From the NCBI RefSeq assembly GCF_021555175.1, contig NZ_JAKGRW010000016.1, positions 52,955 to 116,954 on the forward strand: a stretch of DNA of 64,000 bases, read 5' to 3'. Below, piece by piece: positions 16,924 to 28,090 of this stretch; positions within the stretch are counted from its first letter, which is position 1, and each line of letters opens with the position of its first letter. The notes below the pieces were generated by a model. That model searched no databases and was not told the origin of the DNA. It saw only the letters and a list, made by a program, of their open reading frames with translations. This DNA is from Nocardioides alcanivorans. Lineage in GTDB: Bacteria > Actinomycetota > Actinomycetes > Propionibacteriales > Nocardioidaceae. The translations under genes were made by a program, and so were the position numbers.

Positions 16924-18975
16924 GTGGGTGTCGGAGACGTCTCGAAACGGATCCTGCTGGGCCGCAAGCTCCGCAGCTCGCAGCGGGGCGGGACCCTGCT
17001 GCCGAAGCGGATCGCGCTCCCGGTCTTCGCGAGCGACGCGCTGTCGTCGGTCGCGTACGCCCCCGACGAGATCTTCATCATGCTGGCGCTGGCCGGGGCG
17101 TCGACGTACGCCTGGTCGTGGAAGGTCGGGCTGGCCGTCGCGCTGGTGATGGCTGCGGTGATCGCCTCCTACCGCCAGACCGTGCACGCCTATCCCAGCG
17201 GCGGCGGGGACTACGAGGTGGCCAAGGTCAATCTCGGCGAGCGGGCCCAGATGACGGTGGGGGCCGCGCTGCTGCTCGACTACGTGCTCACGGTCGCGGT
17301 CTCGATCTCCTCGGGCGCCCAGTACGCCGCAGCTGCCGTTCCGGTGCTGTCGGGGCACGAGGCCGGCTTTGCGGTCGCCCTGGTGCTGCTGCTGACCGCC
17401 GTCAACCTACGCGGCATGCGTGAGTCGGGACTGCCCTTCGCGGTTCCCACCTACCTGTTCATGGGCGGGGTCCTGCTGATGTGCGGCATCGGGATCTGGC
17501 AGTTGGTCACCGGCAGCCTGGGCACCGTCGAGACCGCTGACTTCGAGATCGTGCCGTCGTCGGGCTACGAGCAGGAGCTCACCACCGTCGGGCTGATCTT
17601 CCTGCTGGCCCGCGCCTTCTCGTCGGGCTGTGTGGCGCTGACCGGAGTCGAGGCGATCTCGAGTGGCGTGCCGGCCTTCCGACGTCCGAAGTCGACCAAC
17701 GCGGCGACCACGCTCCTCCTGCTCGGGCTCATCGCGATCACGATGATGATGAGCGTCATCATCCTGGCGCGCGAGATGGGGCTCAGGTACGTCGACCCGC
17801 ACCACCTGGACCGGCTGCGGCAGCCCGACGGGTCGCCGGTCGCAGACGACTACGACCAGCACACGGTGGTGGCGCAGTTGGCGAAGGCGATCTTCGACGG
17901 TTTCCCACCCGGCTTCTACTTCGTCGTGGTGACGACGGGGATCGTGCTGGTGCTGGCGGCCAACACCGCCTTCAACGGCTTTCCCGTCCTGGGCTCGTTG
18001 TTGGCGAAGGACGGCTACGCTCCGCGTGCCCTGGCCTCTCGCGGAGACCGGCTCGCCTACAGCAACGGCATCGTGTTCCTGGCCATCATGGCGATTGGCC
18101 TCATCTGGGCGTTCGACGCCGAGGTCACCCAGCTGATCCAGCTCTACATCGTGGGTGTCTTCATCAGCTTCACGCTCTCGCAGCTCGGCATGCTCCGGCA
18201 CTGGACCCGCCATCTCGTGAAGACGAAGGACCCCGCGCAACGCCTCCGGATGCAGCGCTCGCGTGCCATCAACGCGGTGGGGCTCGCCTGCACGGTCGTC
18301 GTGCTCGTCGTCGTGCTCGTCACCAAGTTCCTTGCCGGGGCGTGGATCACGGTGCTGGCCATGGCGGTGTTCCTCGCGATCATGTCCCGCATCAACCGGC
18401 ACTACCGTCGGGTGGCCGCGGAGCTGGCGGCTGACGACCAGGACAAGGTGCTGCCCACCCGGGTGCACGCCGTCGTCCTGGTCTCCAAGCTGCACAAGCC
18501 GACGCTGCGGGCACTGGCCTACGCCAAGGCGACGCGGCCCAACGTGCTCGAGGCGATCAGCGTGAGCACGGACTCGGGCGAGGCGGACGCGCTGCTGGCT
18601 GAATGGGACAAGCGCGGCGTCGACGTCCCCTTGAAGATCCTCTACTCGCCCTACCGAGAGCTCGTGAAGCCCGTGGTCGAGTACGCGATGGAGATCCGCG
18701 CCGCCAACCCCCGCGGCGTGGTGGCGGTCTACATTCCCGAATACGTCGTCGGTCGGTGGTGGGAGCAGCTGCTGCACAACCAGACGGCGCTGCGCCTGAA
18801 GGGACGGCTGCTCTTCACGCCGGGCGTCATGGTGACCTCGGTTCCCTACCAGCTGCGCTCCTCCGAGGTGGCGCTCGAGCGCAAGGTTCGCTCCGCCCGT
18901 CGTGCCAAGGCCGGCGACGTACGCCGCGGCGCCCCGACAGCTCCTGACCGACACAGCTACAAGCAGGTGGACTGA
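16924..18975 (+). CDS. KimA-like APC-family potassium permease
   Basis: 683 residues. Twelve or so membrane helices occupy residues 40-490, followed by a cytoplasmic alpha/beta domain of about 170 residues. As I recall it, KimA of Bacillus shares RFLIGK/RILLGR near the start, ASDALSSVAYAPDE, AYPSGGGDYEVAKVNLGE, SSGCVALTGVEAIS and the end LLHNQTALRLKGRLLF. KimA is a high-affinity K+/H+ symporter, so potassium uptake is the best guess; an amino-acid substrate is less likely. It is divergent from two RCK proteins. The stop overlaps the RNA methyltransferase start by ATGA. Confidence 0.82.
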   Translation: MGVGDVSKRILLGRKLRSSQRGGTLLPKRIALPVFASDALSSVAYAPDEIFIMLALAGASTYAWSWKVGLAVALVMAAVIASYRQTVHAYPSGGGDYEVAKVNLGERAQMTVGAALLLDYVLTVAVSISSGAQYAAAAVPVLSGHEAGFAVALVLLLTAVNLRGMRESGLPFAVPTYLFMGGVLLMCGIGIWQLVTGSLGTVETADFEIVPSSGYEQELTTVGLIFLLARAFSSGCVALTGVEAISSGVPAFRRPKSTNAATTLLLLGLIAITMMMSVIILAREMGLRYVDPHHLDRLRQPDGSPVADDYDQHTVVAQLAKAIFDGFPPGFYFVVVTTGIVLVLAANTAFNGFPVLGSLLAKDGYAPRALASRGDRLAYSNGIVFLAIMAIGLIWAFDAEVTQLIQLYIVGVFISFTLSQLGMLRHWTRHLVKTKDPAQRLRMQRSRAINAVGLACTVVVLVVVLVTKFLAGAWITVLAMAVFLAIMSRINRHYRRVAAELAADDQDKVLPTRVHAVVLVSKLHKPTLRALAYAKATRPNVLEAISVSTDSGEADALLAEWDKRGVDVPLKILYSPYRELVKPVVEYAMEIRAANPRGVVAVYIPEYVVGRWWEQLLHNQTALRLKGRLLFTPGVMVTSVPYQLRSSEVALERKVRSARRAKAGDVRRGAPTAPDRHSYKQVD

Positions 18976-20190
18976 TGCCCGCACGCCCCGATCGTCCCCA
19001 CCGAGGCGGTCGTCCCAACCGACGCAGGCAGCCCCGAGGCCGGAGCCTGAGGGGCAGCGCTTCGAGGTCGAGGTCGGACCCGTCGCACACGGCGGTCACT
19101 TCGTGGCCCGGATCGCCGAACTCGGTGACCGCGTCGTGTTCGTGCGTCATGCCCTACCCGGTGAGCGAGTGGTGGTCGAGTTGACCGAGGGCACCGAGGG
19201 CGACCGCTTCATGCGTGGTGACGCGGTGGAGGTGGTGCGCGCGTCGGAAGACCGAGTCGCTGCCCCGTGCGCCGTGGCTGGTCCCGGAGGTTGCGGTGGC
19301 TGCGACTTCCAGCACGCCGCCCTGCCGGCGCAACGGCGTCTGAAGACGGCCGTCGTGCTCGAGCAGCTCCGGCGCATCGGTCGGTTGCCGGAGCACCACG
19401 AGGTACTCGTGGGATTCGAGGTCGAGGCGGTGCCGGGCGACGAGGACGGGTTGCGCTGGCGGACCCGGACCACCTTCGTCACCGATCGGGACGGACGTCG
19501 GGGCATGCGCCGGCACCGCTCGCATGCCGTGGTTCCCGTCGACGATTGCCTGATCGCGACCCGTGACGCGCGCCAACCCCACTCGGGAGGCCCTGACGTG
19601 GTGCGGGAACGGGTCAGTGCACGCGAAGGAGAGCATGAGTTCGTCGTCGACGTGGACGGATTCTGGCAGGTGCATCCAGGTGCTCCCAGCATCCTGGTCG
19701 ACACGGTGATGGAGTGGCTGCGGCCGCAGCCGGGGAGCGTGCCCTCGACCTCTACGCCGGAGCCGGTCTCTTCTCCGCCTACCTGGCCGATGCCGTGGGT
19801 CCCGATGGCTCGGTGCTCTCGGTCGAGGGGAGCGCGGCTGCATCGGCGCATGCAAGTACCAACCTGGCGGCGTACGCCGGGGTGCAGGTCGTGGCCGGAG
19901 ACGTCGCGACGGTGCTGGGTGAGCTCGCTGCTCCCGCCGACGTGGTGGTCCTCGACCCGCCGCGTGCCGGCGCCAAGCGGGAGGTGGTCGCTGAGGTGCT
20001 GCGCCGCTCTCCGCGCGCCGTCGCGCTGGTGGCCTGCGACCCAGCCGCACTGGCGCGTGACGTGGCGCTCTTCCGTGAGGCGGGGTGGGACCTCGCGGCG
20101 CTGCGGGGCTTCGACCTGTTCCCGATGACGCACCACGTCGAGTGCGTGGCCCTGCTCTCACCCGTGGAGCCGGGCGTGCCGCGTTCGTAA
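18975..20190 (+). CDS. TRAM-domain 23S rRNA/tRNA m5U-type methyltransferase (frame broken twice)
   Basis: About 405 residues corrected. A basic N-terminus is followed by a TRAM RNA-binding domain (FEVEVGPVAHGGHFVAR) and an iron-sulfur cysteine cluster (CAVAGPGGCGGCDFQHA, with DDC later). A SAM-binding methylase domain follows: LDLYAGAGLFSAYLAD, VVLDPPRAG and VACDPAALARD, where the cysteine is the likely nucleophile. TrmA/RlmD family; the target base cannot be told. Two runs are short: CCCC at 19032-19035 (repair gives RRRQPPRPEPEG) and GGGG at 19732-19735 (repair gives QPGERALDLYAG). It matches Rv2689c in order. Confidence 0.84.
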
Positions 20191-20207
20191 ACTTCCTTGA
20201 AGTGATG

Positions 20208-20223
20208 TATCTTGATGTCAAGA
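20208..20223. promoter_or_regulatory. Palindrome TATCTTGATGTCAAGA upstream of acnA
   Basis: TCTTGA-TG-TCAAGA is a perfect six-base inverted repeat, and the outer bases (TAT...GATA) extend it with one inserted base. It lies about 100 bases before the aconitase start in an A+T-rich patch. This is a likely operator for a dimeric repressor of acnA. Confidence 0.55.
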
Positions 20224-20323
20224 GATATTCATTGGGGAATGTAGGCGAACCTTCCTTTCCGTCACCGCCGGGTGGTGGGCAAGATGGGACAGGTAACCCG
20301 AGGACTTCTGGAGGAGATGGCTG

Positions 20324-23139
<2,816 letters not shown>

Positions 23140-23161
23140 CCTCCAGCAGTTGGTCGCCCAC

Positions 23162-23193
23162 GGGCGGTCGTCGGGTTCTCCCGGCGACCGCCC
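23162..23193 (+). terminator. acnA terminator hairpin
   Basis: GGGCGGTCGTCGGG, loop TTCT, CCCGGCGACCGCCC: a 14-bp stem with a single G-U pair, followed by TGCTGCTTTTC. It starts 22 bases after the acnA stop. Confidence 0.8.
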
Positions 23194-23292
23194 TGCTGCT
23201 TTTCAAGGGATTCGGGAATTTCTCCGTCCGACACCCAACCTCCTGCGGCGCCACGGCGTACTTGGTGGTGGGATCCAATCGAAGGGGGACCG

Positions 23293-24660
23293 ATGAGCAC
23301 GCTCGAGCAGCAGCTCCGCGAGCTGGGGACGCCGCAGCGTCACGCGCCGGCGGACGAGCCCCAGGGCCACGCGCTGTGGGCTCGCGGCAGGCGTTGGCAC
23401 GTACGACGCCGCGCCGGCTCCGTGCTGACGGTGCTGGGTGCGCTGGTGCTGATCGCTGGGCTGGGCACCTGGAGCTGGGAGAGGTCGCAGCCCCCGGCCG
23501 CACTGCCCGCGGCTCAGCAGGGTGAGGTGCTGCTGCCCGACACGATCTTCACCGTCTCCAAGTGGCTCCCGGACCTCGCCCCCGGGCAGGTCGCAGCGAT
23601 CAACCCGAATCTGGTGCGCGGTGGCTGGTGGGGAGATCGTCGCGGCGTGGCCGCGATCTCTGCGGCCACGGGGGAGTACGGGTTCATCCCGTTGCCTGCG
23701 CACGCCACCGAGCCGCGGCTCTCCGCGGACGGTCGCCACCTGGCCTACTGGGCGGCCGGCGAGCCCGAGGGGGACCCGAACACGGTCGAGGACGGCGTGA
23801 GCATCACCGCAGTCGAGGTGCGTGACCTCGAGTCGGGGGCGACGACCCGGCTCGACATCCCCAGCGAGCACGGCCTGATGCCGTCAGAGATGACCTGGGT
23901 GAGTGAGCGGCTCGTGGTCGTCGCGAGCGCGTGGGCGACGGGTGACTCGGGTGATGAGACCCTACGAGGCAGCGGTCGCATGATGGACCCGCTGGTGTGG
24001 AAGGTCGGCACGGACACGTGGCAGTCCTGGGCACTGCCGTCGGAGCAGGCACCGGATCTGTTCTCAGCGGTCCGCGGCGACGCCTACCTCAAGCCAGAAG
24101 GGCGGAACGGAGTCTGGGTCGACCTCCCGCGCGACTCGCCGGGGCGGATCGCGTGGGTCGGTGACCGGAGCGTGGCGACAACTGCGCCGCAGTCCACCAC
24201 CCAGGTGGACGACCGCGGCCGGATCGCACAGGTGAAGGCCGTCCGGGGAGGCACGCCCGGAGGGTTGCGTGTCGGCACGCTCCCCAACGGGGGGACGCAG
24301 ACCCGATGGACGGAGGTCCCCGGCGTTCGAGGCGTCCACGGGGTGCTGGGCTGGCGTGACGGTGAGGTCGTGGTGCTGCGTGAGGTCGACGAACAGCTGG
24401 TCATCCAATCGATCGATCCGGAGAACGGTGCGACCACTGAGCTGATCCGGCACCACTTGGCACCGGCCGAGGATCTGTGGCGCACCAACGATGCACTGGG
24501 GCACTGGCGGTTCGCGACCGACGTCCTCGAGACCGCGCCGCTCACCGAAGGAGTGCAGCCCCCGAACCCGCTCGACCCGCGCATCGTCCCGGGCGGGACC
24601 GCCGTGGTCGTGCTGCTCACCGGGTTCGCGTTGTGGAGGTGGCGACGTGTCCGCCCCTGA
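23293..24660 (+). CDS. Membrane-anchored propeller-like protein, possible anti-sigma partner
   Basis: 455 residues that I cannot assign to a named family. A short cytoplasmic N-terminus (MSTLEQQLREL...RRAG) precedes a membrane helix (SVLTVLGALVLIAGLGTW). A large external part with repeated beta-strand and WD/YVTN-like patterns follows (PLPAHATEPRLSADGRHLAY). A second helix (GGTAVVVLLTGFALWRW) and a basic end close it. The two-helix, propeller-like layout directly before a sigma factor gene, with 14 bases of overlap, suggests a sensor or anti-sigma role. An AAGGGGG ribosome site precedes the ATG. Confidence 0.6.
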   Translation: MSTLEQQLRELGTPQRHAPADEPQGHALWARGRRWHVRRRAGSVLTVLGALVLIAGLGTWSWERSQPPAALPAAQQGEVLLPDTIFTVSKWLPDLAPGQVAAINPNLVRGGWWGDRRGVAAISAATGEYGFIPLPAHATEPRLSADGRHLAYWAAGEPEGDPNTVEDGVSITAVEVRDLESGATTRLDIPSEHGLMPSEMTWVSERLVVVASAWATGDSGDETLRGSGRMMDPLVWKVGTDTWQSWALPSEQAPDLFSAVRGDAYLKPEGRNGVWVDLPRDSPGRIAWVGDRSVATTAPQSTTQVDDRGRIAQVKAVRGGTPGGLRVGTLPNGGTQTRWTEVPGVRGVHGVLGWRDGEVVVLREVDEQLVIQSIDPENGATTELIRHHLAPAEDLWRTNDALGHWRFATDVLETAPLTEGVQPPNPLDPRIVPGGTAVVVLLTGFALWRWRRVRP

Positions 24661-25153
24661 CGACTTCACCGAGTTCGTGGCGGCTCGCTACCAGGCCCTG
24701 TTGCGTACGGCGCGGCTGCTGTCGCGGAGCGAGCACGAGGCCGAGGACCTCCTCCAGGAGGCGCTGGCTCGATGCGTGCCGGTGTGGCGCCGGATCTCGG
24801 CCGATCCCGAGGGCTACGTCCGCACCGTGCTGGTGCGGCAGAACATCTCCAGGTGGCGGCGTACCCGGAGGCTGTCGGTGCACCCCACCGAGGTGCCGCC
24901 GGAGCGGCCCGTCGTCGACGCCGACGTGGCAGAGCAGCAGCACCTGCGCGAGGCGCTCGCGCAGCTCGCCCCGAGGCAACGAGCGGTGGTCGTGCTCCGC
25001 TATGTGGAGGACCGGCCCGAGCGTGAGGTCGCCACGCTGCTCGGCTGCAGTGTCGGCACCGTGAAGTCGCAGGCACACGACGGCTTGGCGCGGCTGCGTC
25101 GGATCCTCGGGGAGGATGCGGGACTGGAGAATCGCGCCGCAGCTCCGTTGTGA
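24647..25153 (+). CDS. SigE-family ECF RNA polymerase sigma factor
   Basis: 168 residues. Region 2 contains YQALLRTARLLSRSEHEAED...EALARCVPVWRR. Region 4 contains LAPRQRAVVVLRYVEDRPEREVATLLGCSVGTVKSQAHDGLARLRR, a helix-turn-helix for the -35 element. Length and composition fit the SigE-family ECF group common in streptomycetes and nocardioids. The GTG at 24647 overlaps the end of the membrane protein gene and has a GGAGG about seven bases before it. The membrane protein is a likely partner. Confidence 0.88.
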   Translation: MSAPDDFTEFVAARYQALLRTARLLSRSEHEAEDLLQEALARCVPVWRRISADPEGYVRTVLVRQNISRWRRTRRLSVHPTEVPPERPVVDADVAEQQHLREALAQLAPRQRAVVVLRYVEDRPEREVATLLGCSVGTVKSQAHDGLARLRRILGEDAGLENRAAAPL

Positions 25154-25202
25154 TCGGGAATTGCTCCACGAGGCCCACGAGTCGCGTCCGTCGCCGTGTC
25201 GC

Positions 25203-25208
25203 TAGGTT
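25203..25208 (+). promoter_or_regulatory. -10 box TAGGTT, leaderless
   Basis: TAGGTT six bases before the ATG at 25215. Confidence 0.5.
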
Positions 25209-25214
25209 GGCCCC

Positions 25215-25520
25215 ATGCTTGTTGCCTTCTCCGTCGCCCCCAGTGGAACCGGCCGCCAGGACGCGTCGGTCGCCGACGCTGTCGCCGCCGCCGTGAAGGT
25301 GGTCCGGGAGTCCGGCCTGCCGAACCGCACCGACGCCATGTTCACCACCATCGAAGGTCCTGACTGGGACACGGTGATGGACGTCGTCAAGCGGGCCACC
25401 GAAGCCGTCGCGCCCTTCGGGTCACGGGTCTCGCTGGTGCTCAAGGCCGACATCCGTCCGGGCTACGAGGGAGAGCTCGACGCCAAGGTCGCGCGGGTCG
25501 AGGCCCAGCTCACCGACTGA
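25215..25520 (+). CDS. MTH1187-family thiamine-binding protein
   Basis: 101 residues of the UPF0045/MTH1187 family: ferredoxin-like small proteins that bind thiamine or its precursors. It begins MLVAFSVAPSG and contains the conserved FTTIEGPDWDTVMDVVKRA stretch. The leaderless start follows a TAGGTT box. It lies 60 bases ahead of a thiamine-diphosphate enzyme gene and about 4 kb from yjbQ, whose family has thiamine-phosphate synthase activity, so a thiamine theme is possible. Confidence 0.84.
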   Translation: MLVAFSVAPSGTGRQDASVADAVAAAVKVVRESGLPNRTDAMFTTIEGPDWDTVMDVVKRATEAVAPFGSRVSLVLKADIRPGYEGELDAKVARVEAQLTD

Positions 25521-25580
25521 GCGGCAGGGGCAGGACGCGCCCACCTGGGTACCGGTGGCGGACCCGACGAAGGAGCGTCC

Positions 25581-27374
25581 GTGAGCCACGTTTCCGACCA
25601 TGTGCTGGAGCGCCTGCGCGCCTGGGATGTCGATCAGGTCTTCGGATATCCGGGCGACGGCATCAACGGCCTCCTCGGGGCCTTCTCCCGCGCAGACGAC
25701 GATCCGCGCTTCATCCAGTCACGCCACGAGGAGATGAGCGCCTTCCAGGCGGTGGGCTACGCCAAGCTCAGCGGGCGGGCCGGCGTCTGCCTTGCCACCT
25801 CCGGTCCCGGCGCGATCCACCTGCTCAACGGCTTGTATGACGCGAAGCTCGACCACGTCCCGGTGGTGGCGATCGTGGGCCAGACCGACCGGACCGCGAT
25901 GGGCGGCAGTTATCAGCAGGAGGTCGACCTGCACGCGTTGTTCAAGGACGTGGCCGGTGACTTCGTGCAGACGGTCATGGTGCCCGAGCAGTTGCCCAAC
26001 CTGCTGGACCGTGCCTTCCGGGTCGCGTTGACCCGGCGTACGCCGACCGTCCTGGTCATCCCCAACGACGTCCAGGAGCTCGACTACGAGCCGCCCACCC
26101 ACGACTTCAAGATGGTGCCTTCCAGCCTCGACCTCAGTGCCGCATCGACGGCAGTGCCCGACAGTGGGGCACTCGCTCGGGCTGCCGACGTGCTCAACAC
26201 GGGCGAGCGGGTGGCGGTCCTGGTCGGCCAAGGTGCCCGAGGAGCCGTCAGCGAGGTGACCGAGCTCGCCGACGTACTCGGCGCGGGCGTCGCGAAGGCG
26301 TTGCTGGGCAAGGACGTGCTCGCCGACGACCTGCCCTGGGTGACAGGGTCCATCGGCTTGCTCGGCACCCGACCCAGCTACGAGATGATGCGTGACTGCG
26401 ACACCCTCCTCACCGTCGGGTCGAGCTTCCCCTACAGCCAGTTCCTGCCGGACTTCGACCAAGCCCGGGCGGTGCAGATCGACCTCGACGGCGCGATGAT
26501 CGGGATGCGCTACCCCTACGAGGTCAACCTCGTGGGCGACTCCGCCAGCACCTTGCGGGCGCTGCTCCCGCTGTTGGAGCGCAAGACCGACCGGAGCTGG
26601 CGCGACGGCATCGAGCGGGACGTCGAGAAGTGGTGGCGCTCGATGGACGCCGAGGCCATGGTCGGAGCCGATCCGATCAACCCGATGCGGATCTTCAGCG
26701 AGTTCTCGCGGCGCGCTCCCGATGACGCGATGGTCTTCGCAGACAGCGGATCGGCGGCGAACTGGTATGCGCGCCAAGTGCGGATGCGGGGCAACATGCG
26801 GGGCACGCTCTCGGGCACGTTGGCCAGCATGGGCCCCGCGGTCCCCTATGCCATCGGTGCCAAGTTCGCGCATCCCGGTCGTCCTGCGATCGCCTTCGAG
26901 GGTGACGGCGCGATGCAGATGAACGGGATGATGGAGCTGATCACCGTCGAGCGCTACTGGCGCGAGTGGGACGATCCGCGCCTGGTCGTCGCGGTGCTCC
27001 ACAACAACGACCTCACCCAGGTCACCTGGGAGCTCCGAGCGCTGGGCGGCACCCCCGCGTTCGTCGAGTCGCAGGCGCTGCCCGACGTCTCCTACGCCGA
27101 CATCGCGCACGGCTTGGGCCTCGGGGCGATCACGGTCACGGACCCGGACCAGCTCGGGGATGCATGGGACCAGGCCCTCGCCGGTGACCGGCCCTATCTC
27201 CTTGACGTCCACTGCGACCCCGACGTGCCACCCGTGCCGCCGCACGCGACCCTCGACCAGATGACGGCGACGGCTCGAGCGTTGATCAAGGGCGACACCA
27301 GCAGGTGGGGCGTGTTGAAGGAGGGACTGAAGGTCAAGGCCAGGGAGCTGATGCCCGGCGACCCCGACCAGTGA
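25581..27374 (+). CDS. Thiamine-diphosphate-dependent pyruvate oxidase-like enzyme
   Basis: 597 residues with the three domains of the POX/acetolactate synthase family. The N-terminal Pyr domain carries the catalytic glutamate in RHEEMSAFQAVGYA. A central nucleotide-binding-like domain follows. The C-terminal PP domain has the diphosphate motif EGDGAMQMNGMMEL...LHNND. It most resembles pyruvate dehydrogenase (quinone)/pyruvate oxidase homologues rather than acetolactate synthase, so decarboxylation of pyruvate or a related 2-oxo acid is likely. The C-terminal extension of about 40 residues (TARALIKGDTSRWGVLKEG) may bind membrane as in PoxB. Start GTG 25581 with GAAGGAGCG upstream. Confidence 0.85.
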   Translation: MSHVSDHVLERLRAWDVDQVFGYPGDGINGLLGAFSRADDDPRFIQSRHEEMSAFQAVGYAKLSGRAGVCLATSGPGAIHLLNGLYDAKLDHVPVVAIVGQTDRTAMGGSYQQEVDLHALFKDVAGDFVQTVMVPEQLPNLLDRAFRVALTRRTPTVLVIPNDVQELDYEPPTHDFKMVPSSLDLSAASTAVPDSGALARAADVLNTGERVAVLVGQGARGAVSEVTELADVLGAGVAKALLGKDVLADDLPWVTGSIGLLGTRPSYEMMRDCDTLLTVGSSFPYSQFLPDFDQARAVQIDLDGAMIGMRYPYEVNLVGDSASTLRALLPLLERKTDRSWRDGIERDVEKWWRSMDAEAMVGADPINPMRIFSEFSRRAPDDAMVFADSGSAANWYARQVRMRGNMRGTLSGTLASMGPAVPYAIGAKFAHPGRPAIAFEGDGAMQMNGMMELITVERYWREWDDPRLVVAVLHNNDLTQVTWELRALGGTPAFVESQALPDVSYADIAHGLGLGAITVTDPDQLGDAWDQALAGDRPYLLDVHCDPDVPPVPPHATLDQMTATARALIKGDTSRWGVLKEGLKVKARELMPGDPDQ

Positions 27375-27452
27375 TCGACTTCCGTCACGGCGGAGTGCGT
27401 GAGCCGGGGCAGGACGGGTACCGCAGGCCGGACCCACACATCGGAGGTTTCC

Positions 27453-27860
27453 ATGACTGACCCGGAGCCGGCACCCACGCCGTCGACCATCGAGTTGCTG
27501 GAACGACTGACCGACGACACCAAGCGCTTGGTGCGTGACGAGATCGAACTCGCCAAGGCCGAGATGACCACCAAGGCGAAGGCCACGGGGATCGGTGCCG
27601 GTCTCTTCGGCGCGGCCGGCATCCTCGCCCTCTTCGGACTCGGCGCGACCATCGCCACCGCGATCATCGCGCTCTCCTTGGCCGTGGATGCCTGGCTCGC
27701 CGCGTTGATCGTGACGGTCGTCATCTTCGTGGCGGCCGGAGTCGCGGCGCTGGTCGGCAAGAAGCGCATCTCCGAAGGGGCGCCGCCGATGCCGGAGCGG
27801 ACGGTCGAGAGCGTGAAGCAGGACATCAACACCGTGAAGGGAGCCGGCCATGACGGGTGA
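27453..27860 (+). CDS. Holin-X (DUF1469) family membrane protein
   Basis: 135 residues. The amphipathic N-terminal helix (LLERLTDDTKRLVRDEIELAKAEM) precedes two membrane helices (GAGLFGAAGILALFGLG and LAALIVTVVIFVAAGVAAL) and a charged tail. This matches the actinobacterial putative phage-holin superfamily III, which is a chromosomal envelope or stress protein despite its name. TCGGAGG ribosome site. It overlaps the DUF3618 gene by 11 bases, the usual pairing of the two families. Confidence 0.84.
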   Translation: MTDPEPAPTPSTIELLERLTDDTKRLVRDEIELAKAEMTTKAKATGIGAGLFGAAGILALFGLGATIATAIIALSLAVDAWLAALIVTVVIFVAAGVAALVGKKRISEGAPPMPERTVESVKQDINTVKGAGHDG

Positions 27861-28047
27861 GAGCCAGGACGAGATCCAGCAGGACATCGAGGCGACCCGG
27901 GAACGGCTGGGCGAGACGATCGACCAGCTCGGGGAGAAGTTCGACGTCAAGAAGCAGGCAAGGGCACACCAGCAGCAGTTGGGGATCACCGCCGGTGCGG
28001 TCGTCCTCCTGGCCGTGGCGCTGGTCGTCTGGCGTCGCACGCGCTGA
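27850..28047 (+). CDS. DUF3618 family protein
   Basis: 65 residues with the family signature IQQDIEATRERLGETIDQLG at the N-terminus and one C-terminal membrane helix (ITAGAVVLLAVALVVW) ending in arginines. Commonly encoded after a holin-X protein in actinobacteria. Role unknown; probably an envelope-associated helper. Confidence 0.85.
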   Translation: MTGESQDEIQQDIEATRERLGETIDQLGEKFDVKKQARAHQQQLGITAGAVVLLAVALVVWRRTR

Positions 28048-28057
28048 GCCGTCGGCG

Positions 28058-28090
28058 GGCTGACGTGCGACGCGACGACGTACGTCAGCC
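28058..28090. terminator. Hairpin between convergent genes
   Basis: GGCTGACGT and ACGTCAGCC form a nine-base stem around a 15-base loop. It covers the corrected stop codon (28085-28087) of the reverse-strand neighbour. Likely a bidirectional terminator. Confidence 0.5.

Noticed and set aside
24288..24293. Six-G run inside the membrane protein gene as another error
   Set aside because: The frame is intact across it and neighbouring sequence reads well, so this longer run was called correctly.
25154..25580. TPP riboswitch ahead of the thiamine-binding and TPP-enzyme genes
   Set aside because: The gaps are 60 bases and contain a leaderless promoter; no THI-box sequence is visible.
27453..27860. 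Holin-like gene as evidence of a prophage
   Set aside because: The holin-X family is chromosomal; no phage structural genes, integrase or att site were seen.
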